The translations under genes and the position numbers were made by a program. Positions 58,515-64,000 of a stretch of 64,000 nucleotides of DNA are shown piece after piece (the stretch's first letter is position 1; every line of letters starts with the position of its first letter). The stretch covers positions 62,001 through 126,000 of the forward strand of contig NZ_VTZW01000004.1 of NCBI RefSeq assembly GCF_009728995.1. Reading direction: 5' to 3'. The stretch is from Streptomonospora sp. PA3. Its GTDB lineage: Bacteria > Actinomycetota > Actinomycetes > Streptosporangiales > Streptosporangiaceae. The notes beneath the pieces were generated by a model, which saw only the letters and a list, made by a program, of their open reading frames with translations, was not told where the DNA came from and did not search any database.

Positions 58515-58534
58515 CGTGCATGCGCCGTGCATGC
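58515..58534. promoter_or_regulatory. Repeated CGTGCATGC upstream of the antitoxin gene
   Basis: CGTGCATGC occurs at 58515-58523 and 58526-58534, 11 bases apart (one helical turn), with GCATGC palindromes inside. It ends 13 bases before the antitoxin start. Such repeats are typical binding sites for the antitoxin in autoregulated pairs; binding here is inference. Confidence 0.55.
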
Positions 58535-58547
58535 TAGCCTTGGGCGC

Positions 58548-58781
58548 ATGGGTGAGACATCGGTTGTCCAAGTTCGGGACGTCCCCTCAGAGGCGGTGGA
58601 CGTGCTCAAGGCGCGAGCAGCTCGCCGAGGACTGTCGTTCGCCGCCTATCTGCGCGAGCTGATCATCGAGGAAGCAGGACATCCGGACCCCGCCGAGGTG
58701 ATGGATCGCCTGGCGAACGACGACCCGATCGACTACTCCATGGACGACCTGCGGGAGTTCATGAACGACGGCCGCCGATGA
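58548..58781 (+). CDS. FitA/VapB-type ribbon-helix-helix antitoxin
   Basis: 77 aa. The N-terminal ribbon-helix-helix reads VVQVRDVPSEAVDVLKARAARRGLSFAAYLRELI. The C-terminal acidic part (DDPIDYSMDDLREFMNDGR) would wrap the toxin. ATG overlap with the toxin gene (ATGA) shows co-translation. Probably binds its own promoter. Confidence 0.83.
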   Translation: MGETSVVQVRDVPSEAVDVLKARAARRGLSFAAYLRELIIEEAGHPDPAEVMDRLANDDPIDYSMDDLREFMNDGRR

Positions 58782-59185
58782 GCTGCGTCGTCGACTGCTC
58801 GATCGTCATCCGGCTGCTCGCGGCGCATCGCGAGGACGAGCTGCTGCGCCGTCGCCTCACGCGGCGAGTCCATGCTCCCGAACTGATCGATGCGGAAGTC
58901 TCCAGTGTGATCCGCGGCTTGTCCATGACTGCGAAGCCCGCCACGCGGATCTCCGACGAGCGCGCACGGACCATGCTGACGCGCTATCGGGAACTGCACA
59001 TCACCCGCTACCCCATGGTCGATCTGCAATTCCGCTGCTACGAACTGCGCCACAACCTCACCGCTTACGACGCCATGTACGTCGCGCTTGCTGAAGCATT
59101 GGATCTTCCGCTCCTGACTGATGACGCGAAGATCGCCAAGGCGTCGGGGCACCGGGCGCGGATTCTGCATCATCCCCGGGCGTGA
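58778..59185 (+). CDS. PIN-domain toxin (FitB/VapC type)
   Basis: 135 aa. PIN-domain acidic residues are visible: D6 in VVDCSIV, Glu in LIDAEVSSVI, D in LTAYDAMYVALAE and D in LLTDDAKIAK. It is expected to be a Mg-dependent RNase held inactive by its partner. The pair is inserted between the CAP gene and recO in a core region. Confidence 0.85.
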   Translation: MSCVVDCSIVIRLLAAHREDELLRRRLTRRVHAPELIDAEVSSVIRGLSMTAKPATRISDERARTMLTRYRELHITRYPMVDLQFRCYELRHNLTAYDAMYVALAEALDLPLLTDDAKIAKASGHRARILHHPRA

Positions 59186-59255
59186 CACGTCGTTCTCCGC
59201 CTGCCGGCTGTGGACGACGTGCGCGTTCGTGTCCGGCATCCGCGACAATGGAGGG

Positions 59256-59987
59256 GTGAGTCTCTACCGTGACGAAGGCGTGGTCCTGCGCACCCAGAAG
59301 CTGGGCGAGGCCGACCGCATCGTCACGCTGCTGACCCGGCGCACCGGGCTGGTCCGCGCGGTGGGCAAGGGGGTGCGGCGCACCAAGTCGCGCTTCGGCG
59401 CCCGCCTGGAGCCCTTCAGCCACGTCGACCTGCAGCTCTACACGGGCCGCACGCTCGATGTGATCACCCAGGCCGAGACCGTGCGCGCCTACGGCGAGTC
59501 CATCGTCGGCGACTACTCCCGCTACACCGCGGCCACCGCGATGCTGGAGACCGCCGAGAAGATCGTCGTCGTCGAGAAGGACCCGGCCCTGCGGCAGTTC
59601 CTGCTGCTCATCGGGGCGCTGCGCACGCTGGGCGAGGGCAGCCACGACTCCCGCCTGGTGCTGGACGCCTACCTGCTGCGCTCCCTGGCGGTCGCCGGCT
59701 ACGCGCCCGCCCTCAACGAGTGCGCCAAATGCGGCACGCGCGGGGAGCACCGCTCCTTCGCCGTGCACGCCGGGGGCTCGGTGTGCACGGTGTGCCGCCC
59801 CCACGGCGCCACCCATCCCGCTGCACAGACCCTCCAACTCATGCTGGCCCTGCTCGGCGGCGACTGGCCCGCGGCCGACGCCAGCGAGGAGCGCCACCGC
59901 AACGAGTGCAGCGGACTGGTGGCCGCCTACCTCCAGTGGCACCTGGAGAACGGAATCCGATCGCTGCGTCTTGTGGAGCGCTCTTGA
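59256..59987 (+). CDS. recO: DNA repair protein RecO
   Basis: 243 aa. OB-fold start [26 protein letters not shown], then [18 protein letters not shown]. The zinc-binding Cys in ECAKCG and VCTVC are present. RecO loads RecA with RecR in recombinational repair. GTG 59256 has GGAGG very close before it; the frame is open further upstream without family match. Its stop overlaps the uppS TTG start. Confidence 0.93.
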   Translation: MSLYRDEGVVLRTQKLGEADRIVTLLTRRTGLVRAVGKGVRRTKSRFGARLEPFSHVDLQLYTGRTLDVITQAETVRAYGESIVGDYSRYTAATAMLETAEKIVVVEKDPALRQFLLLIGALRTLGEGSHDSRLVLDAYLLRSLAVAGYAPALNECAKCGTRGEHRSFAVHAGGSVCTVCRPHGATHPAAQTLQLMLALLGGDWPAADASEERHRNECSGLVAAYLQWHLENGIRSLRLVERS

Positions 59988-60820
59988 GCCTGTTCAACAC
60001 CTCCGCCGCCACCCGGGCCTACCGGCCGCCCAACCCGCACCCCAGCGGGGCCCGGCCGCCGGAGCTGCCCAAGGAGCTGGTCCCCGACCACGTGGCGATC
60101 GTCATGGACGGCAACGGCCGTTGGGCCAAGGAGCGCGGTCTGGCGCGCACCGAGGGCCACCGGGCCGGCGAGAGCTCGCTGTTCGACGTCGTCGAGGGCG
60201 CCCTGGAGCTGGGCGTGGGCTGCCTGTCGGCCTACGCCTTCTCCACCGAGAACTGGAAGCGCTCGCCGGAGGAGGTGCGCTTCCTCATGGGCTTCAACCG
60301 CGAGGTGATCCGCCGCCGCCGCGACGAACTGCACGCGATGGGCGTGCGGGTCCGCTGGGCAGGGCGGCGCGGGCGGCTGTGGAAGAGCGTCATCTCCGAG
60401 CTTGAGGACGCCGAGGAGATGACCAAGGACAACACCGCGCTGACCCTGCAGTTCTGCGTCAACTACGGCGGTCGCGCCGAGATCACCGACGCCGCCGCGG
60501 CCATCGCCCGCCTGGCCGCCCAAGGCCGCATCAACCCCGACCGCATCACCGAGGCCACACTGGCCAAGTACCTCGACGAGCCCGAGCTGCCCGACGTCGA
60601 CCTGTTCCTGCGCTCCTCCGGCGAGCAGCGCACCTCCAACTTCCTGCTGTGGCAGTCGGCCTATGCCGAGATGGTGTTCCTGGACACCCTCTGGCCCGAC
60701 TTCGACAGGCGGCACTTCTGGCACGCCTGCGAGATCTACGCCAGCCGCGACCGCCGCTACGGCGGAGCCGTGCCCAACCCGGTCGAACCCGCCCCTCACG
60801 ACGCCGGGGAGGCGCGGTGA
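59984..60820 (+). CDS. uppS: Isoprenyl transferase (undecaprenyl diphosphate synthase family)
   Basis: 278 aa. The catalytic Asp is D42 in [24 protein letters not shown] and the C-terminal [22 protein letters not shown] are also diagnostic. It makes the cis-polyprenyl diphosphate lipid carrier for the cell wall; chain length cannot be read from sequence by eye. TTG 59984 is accepted as start: it overlaps the recO stop (TTGA) and has GTGGAG nine bases upstream. Its stop overlaps the next start (GTGA). Confidence 0.92.
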   Translation: MSLFNTSAATRAYRPPNPHPSGARPPELPKELVPDHVAIVMDGNGRWAKERGLARTEGHRAGESSLFDVVEGALELGVGCLSAYAFSTENWKRSPEEVRFLMGFNREVIRRRRDELHAMGVRVRWAGRRGRLWKSVISELEDAEEMTKDNTALTLQFCVNYGGRAEITDAAAAIARLAAQGRINPDRITEATLAKYLDEPELPDVDLFLRSSGEQRTSNFLLWQSAYAEMVFLDTLWPDFDRRHFWHACEIYASRDRRYGGAVPNPVEPAPHDAGEAR

Positions 60821-61641
60821 GCCCGCTCGACCTCGACCGCACCGCCCTGGACTTCGTCGCGCTGGGCGACAGCTTCACCGAAGGGGTGGGCGATCCCTAC
60901 CCGCCCGAGCAGACCGGCGGGCGCGTGCTCTACCGCGGCTGGGCCGACCGCGTCGCCGAGCACCTGGCCGAGCACGCGCCGGGGCTGCGCTACGCCAACC
61001 TGGCCGTGCGCGGCAAGCTCATGCGCCAGATCGTCACCGACCAGCTGCCCCGCGCCGCCGAGCTGGCCCCCGACCTGGCGAGTATCTCCGCGGGCGGCAA
61101 CGACCTGCTGCGTCCCGGCGGCGACCCCGACCGGCTCGCCCGGGTCCTGGAGCAGGCGGTGCGCCGGCTCCGCGAGGCCGGCGCCGACGTCGTGCTGTTC
61201 ACCGGCGTGAACTTCAGCGGCGGCTTCATGCGGCTGCGCATCGGCACGTTCGCCCGCTACTACCTCAACATCCGCTCCATCGCCGACCGCCACGGCTGCT
61301 ACCTGGTCGACCAGTGGTCCATGCGCTCCCTGACCGACCCGCGCGCCTGGGACGCCGACCGCCTGCACATGTCCTCCGAAGGCCACCGCAGGCTGGCGCT
61401 GAAGGTCTGCGCGACCCTCGGGATACCGGTCGAGGGCAGCGGCGACGACGACTGGCCGCCCGCGCCGCCGCTGGACCGCCGCGCCGCGCGCCGCGCCGAC
61501 GCGCAGTGGGCCCGCGAGCACCTGGTGCCCTGGATCGGCCGGCGGCTGACCGGGCGCTCCTCCGGCGACGACGTGCGCGCCAAGCGCCCCGACCTGGCGC
61601 CGGTGATCCCCCGGGAGCACGCCGACCGCTCCGACGGCTGA
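60817..61641 (+). CDS. SGNH/GDSL hydrolase, first of two tandem paralogues
   Basis: 274 aa. Block I is ALGDSFTEG with S19. NLAVRGKL supplies the oxyanion Gly, [14 protein letters not shown] the Asn, and [14 protein letters not shown] the catalytic Asp-His. No signal peptide, so cytosolic. The substrate, possibly an ester or acyl group, is unknown. Coupled to uppS by GTGA. The C-terminal segment [20 protein letters not shown] is shared with the next gene. Confidence 0.87.
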   Translation: MSPLDLDRTALDFVALGDSFTEGVGDPYPPEQTGGRVLYRGWADRVAEHLAEHAPGLRYANLAVRGKLMRQIVTDQLPRAAELAPDLASISAGGNDLLRPGGDPDRLARVLEQAVRRLREAGADVVLFTGVNFSGGFMRLRIGTFARYYLNIRSIADRHGCYLVDQWSMRSLTDPRAWDADRLHMSSEGHRRLALKVCATLGIPVEGSGDDDWPPAPPLDRRAARRADAQWAREHLVPWIGRRLTGRSSGDDVRAKRPDLAPVIPREHADRSDG

Positions 61642-61760
61642 GCTCGAGGCGCGCGGTCGGGGCGCGCACCGCCCGCCGCGCGTGAGAGTCGTTACAGCGC
61701 CCGCGGACCCCCGAACCTACCGTCGCGTAACCCCGGGGGCGCGGTGCATCATCGGAAACC

Positions 61761-62576
61761 ATGAGCGGGTTTTCCACGGGGCGCGACATCGTTTCCTACG
61801 TCGCGTTGGGCGACAGTTTCACCGAGGGTCTGGACGACCCCCATCCCGAGTCGGAGGGCACCGGCCGGGTGCGCTACCGGGGCTGGGCCGATCGGCTCGC
61901 CGAGCACCTGGCCGCCACCTGCGGCGAGGTCCGCTACGCCAACCTCGCCGTGCGCGGCAAGCTCATCCGCCAGATCGTGCACGACCAGGTACCGCGCGCC
62001 GTCGAGCTGCGGCCGGACCTGGTCACCCTGTGCGCCGGGGGCAACGACATCATCCGCCCCGGCGGCGACCCCGACCTGACCGCGCGGATCTTCGAGACCG
62101 CGGTACGGCGGCTGTCGGCCACCGGCGCGCGCATCGTCGTCTTCACCGGTATGGACACCGCGTTCCAGCCGGTGATGCGCCACCTGCGCGGCAAGATCGC
62201 CACCTACAACATGCACCTGCGGGCGATCGCCGACGACTACGGCTGCGACGTGGTCGACATCTGGAGCATGCGGGTGCTGCAGGACCAGCGGGCCTGGAGC
62301 AGCGACCGGCTGCACTTCTCCCCCGAGGGGCACCGCCGCATCGCGCTGCGGGTGTGCGAGATCCTGGAGGCCTGCCCGCCCGCCGACTGGCGCGAGCCCT
62401 GGCCCGCCGAGGCTCCGCGCCCCTGGAGCGCCGCCCGCCAGCAGGACCTGCTGTGGGCTCGGGAGCACCTGGTGCCCTGGATCGGCCGGCGGCTGACCGG
62501 GCGCTCCTCCGGCGACGGGCGCACGCCCAAGCGCCCCGAGCTGGAGCCGCTGCAGCCGGCACCGCGCGGACGCTGA
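61761..62576 (+). CDS. SGNH/GDSL hydrolase, second tandem paralogue
   Basis: 271 aa. The same block [10 protein letters not shown] with S19, then LCAGGNDIIRPGGDP and DRLHFSPEGHRRIA. It is clearly paralogous to the preceding gene along the whole length. A 53-base stretch (62465-62517) is identical in DNA to 61517-61569 of the first copy, more than overall protein similarity would predict. It begins 119 bases after the first and probably has its own promoter. Confidence 0.88.
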   Translation: MSGFSTGRDIVSYVALGDSFTEGLDDPHPESEGTGRVRYRGWADRLAEHLAATCGEVRYANLAVRGKLIRQIVHDQVPRAVELRPDLVTLCAGGNDIIRPGGDPDLTARIFETAVRRLSATGARIVVFTGMDTAFQPVMRHLRGKIATYNMHLRAIADDYGCDVVDIWSMRVLQDQRAWSSDRLHFSPEGHRRIALRVCEILEACPPADWREPWPAEAPRPWSAARQQDLLWAREHLVPWIGRRLTGRSSGDGRTPKRPELEPLQPAPRGR

Positions 62577-62589
62577 CGCGAGCACATCG

Positions 62590-62617
62590 GGGGCGGGCGC
62601 CGCGGGCGCCCGGCCCC
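62590..62617. terminator. Terminator between the SGNH gene and zur
   Basis: GGGGCGGGCGCC pairs with GGCGCCCGGCCCC across a GCG loop, with a one-base bulge. It lies between the two convergent genes. Confidence 0.65.
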
Positions 62618-62630
62618 GCGGCTCAGCCGG

Positions 62631-63011
62631 TCACTCGCCGGAGGCGCAGGCGGCGCAGGTACCGAAGACCTCGACGGTATGGGTGATGTCGGTGAACCCG
62701 TGCTGGGCGCCCACGGCGTCGGCCCAGCGCTCCACCTGCGGGCCCTCGACCTCCACGGCCTTGCCGCACGTGCGGCAGACCAGATGGTGGTGGTGGGTGT
62801 CGGTGATGCAGGCGCGGTAGACGGCCTCGCCGTCGTCGGTGCGCAGAACGTCGATCTCGCCGGAGTCGCTGAGGGCTTGCAGCGCCCGGTAGACGGTCGT
62901 CAGGCCGATCTTGGAACCCTCCGAGCGCAGGTCCGCGTAGAGGTCCTGGGCGCTGCGGAACCCGGTGCTCTCGTTGAGGGCCTGGCGTACGGTCTCGCGT
63001 CGTGTGCTCAT
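62631..63011 (-). CDS. zur: Fur family zinc uptake regulator Zur
   Basis: 126 aa. Winged-helix part: RETVRQALNESTGFRSAQDLYADLRSEGSKIGLTTVYRALQAL. The metal-binding HHHHLVCRTCGKAVE and the C-terminal CAACASGE supply structural and sensory Zn ligands. Identity as Zur and not Fur rests on its coupling to znuB (ATGA overlap). It would repress zinc import when Zn is plentiful. Confidence 0.88.
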   Translation of the reverse strand: MSTRRETVRQALNESTGFRSAQDLYADLRSEGSKIGLTTVYRALQALSDSGEIDVLRTDDGEAVYRACITDTHHHHLVCRTCGKAVEVEGPQVERWADAVGAQHGFTDITHTVEVFGTCAACASGE

Positions 63012-63907
63012 GGTGCTACGCCCCCCTGCTCGGTCTGGGGAATCGTACCCGGCGCGGGCGCGTCCGCGCCGCCGCGGGGGGCGCGGACGGCCCCGCGTGC
63101 ACCGCGCAGCAGGTACCCGGCCGCCACGGCCGCCGCGAAGACGCCCAGGGTCAGCAGCACGATGGCCGCCCCCGGCGCGACGTCGACGTAATAGGCGGTG
63201 GACAGCCCGCCCAGCGACGCGGCGACGCCGATGGCCACGGCCAGCGCCAGGGTGATCCGGAAGCTGCGGCTGAGCTGCTGGGCCGCCGCCACGGGCACCA
63301 CCATCAGCGCGCTGACCAGCAGCACGCCCACGACCCGCATCGCCAGGACGACGGTCAGTGCGGCCGTGACGGCGATGACCAGGCTCAGCAGGCGCACGGG
63401 AAGACCGTGGGCGCGGGCCACCTCCTCGTCCTGGCACAGCACGAACAGTTCGCGGCCGAAGTAGCCCACCGTGCCCAGCACCAGCACCGCCAGCACCGCG
63501 ACCACGACGATGTCGCCGCTGGTGACCGTGCTGACGGAGCCGAACAGGTAGGCCGTCAGGGTGGCGGTGGAGGTGCCCGGCGCCAGCCCGATCAGCAGCA
63601 CGCCCCCGGCGATACCGCCGTAGAACAGCAGCGCGAGGGCGATGTCGCCGCTGGTTCGCGCGCGCACCCGCACCAGCTCGATCAGCCCCGCCCCCAGCGC
63701 GGAGACGATCGCCGCGGTGACGACCGGGGAGGTGCTGGTGAGGAAGCCCAGCGCGACACCGGTGAGCGCCACGTGGCCGATGCCGTCGCCCAGCAGCGCG
63801 AGTCGGCGCTGCACCAGGAACGTGCCGATGACCGGCGCGACCATGCCCACCAGGACTGCGGCCAGCAGCGCCCGGCGCATGAAGTCCAGCTGGAGCATCT
63901 CAGTCAC
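63008..63907 (-). CDS. znuB: Zinc ABC transporter permease ZnuB
   Basis: 299 aa, an ABC-3 family permease with about eight transmembrane helices. Start MTEMLQLDFMRRALLAAVLVG, LVQRRLALLGDGIGHVALTGVALG, and the VVGVLLVSALMVVPVAAAQQL segment are typical of ZnuB. It forms the channel for Zn. GTG 63907 overlaps the znuC stop (GTGA), and its own stop overlaps zur. Confidence 0.9.
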   Translation of the reverse strand: MTEMLQLDFMRRALLAAVLVGMVAPVIGTFLVQRRLALLGDGIGHVALTGVALGFLTSTSPVVTAAIVSALGAGLIELVRVRARTSGDIALALLFYGGIAGGVLLIGLAPGTSTATLTAYLFGSVSTVTSGDIVVVAVLAVLVLGTVGYFGRELFVLCQDEEVARAHGLPVRLLSLVIAVTAALTVVLAMRVVGVLLVSALMVVPVAAAQQLSRSFRITLALAVAIGVAASLGGLSTAYYVDVAPGAAIVLLTLGVFAAAVAAGYLLRGARGAVRAPRGGADAPAPGTIPQTEQGGVAP

Positions 63908-64000
63908 GGCGGGGCACCTCGATGTCGGGAAGGGCGGAGGCCGCCGGCCCGGTGTCGGCGTGCGGGTGCAGGTGCTCGTGCCCGGGGCGCGCGCACTCGC
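63904..64000 (-). CDS. znuC: C-terminal end of zinc ABC transporter ATPase ZnuC
   Basis: Only the last 32 residues before the stop are inside the window. They contain ECARPGHEHLHPHAD, a His-rich tail as seen in zinc transporter ATPases. Position directly before znuB supports the assignment. The ATPase motifs lie beyond the right edge. Confidence 0.75.
   Translation of the reverse strand, partial: RVRAPRARAPAPARRHRAGGLRPSRHRGAPP

Overview
The window is very GC-rich chromosomal DNA from an actinomycete. GTG and TTG starts are frequent, and several gene neighbourhoods are actinobacterial: lepA/rpsT/holA/comEC/comEA, hemW/DUF3097/hrcA/dnaJ/rsmE, HIT/phoH/ybeY/corC/era, recO/uppS and zur/znuBC. 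A Nocardiopsaceae-like organism would fit, but this is inference and no marker here fixes the genus. Almost all of the window is ordinary core chromosome. No rRNA, tRNA, CRISPR array, prophage or transposase gene was seen.

Layout. 1-1.2 kb: start of miaA diverging from dapF. 1.3-3.3 kb: a GT4 glycosyltransferase with two novel-looking C-terminal modules, followed by a gap holding a broken copy of the dapF 3' end. 3.9-9.9 kb: glycolate oxidase genes (glcD, glcE, glcF) and malate synthase aceB. 10-14 kb: hflX and an imidazolonepropionase, bracketed by two short tandem arrays of one repeat family in opposite orientation. 14-24.6 kb: frameshifted GNAT gene, holA, LLM oxidoreductase, comEC, comEA, a 1 kb repeat mosaic, a phosphotransferase and rpsT. 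25-28 kb: an exported GH18-like protein and lepA. 28-35 kb: maltodextrin module (malEFG, a GH13 glucosidase and a divergent LacI-type regulator). 35-43 kb: MOSC protein, hemW, two DUF4870 paralogues, DUF3097, hrcA-dnaJ with a CIRCE element, and rsmE. 43-50 kb: a sigma factor with a membrane partner, then HIT, phoH, ybeY, corC, a Cdd-like protein and era. 50-55.4 kb: an IclR regulator diverging from hyi, glxR and gcl. 55.4-57.4 kb: leuA with a leucine-rich leader peptide. 57.5-64 kb: CAP protein, a FitAB/VapBC pair, recO, uppS, two tandem SGNH hydrolases, zur, znuB and the end of znuC.

How the genes fit together. Glycolate oxidised by GlcDEF gives glyoxylate. Glyoxylate can be condensed with acetyl-CoA by AceB, or joined and reduced to glycerate by Gcl, Hyi and GlxR. 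The promoters of iclR, hyi and aceB each carry a pair of TTC-N8-GAA-like boxes about two helical turns apart. This suggests one IclR-type regulon covering both glyoxylate routes, which lie 40 kb apart. The Gcl is unusual: it has Glu at position 51, where the E. coli enzyme has Val.

The other main points are the dispersed repeat families (cores at 10.0, 13.6, 13.8 and 22.8 kb; a TIR-bounded unit twice at 22.5-23.0 kb) and the dapF-end duplication flanking the glycosyltransferase gene.
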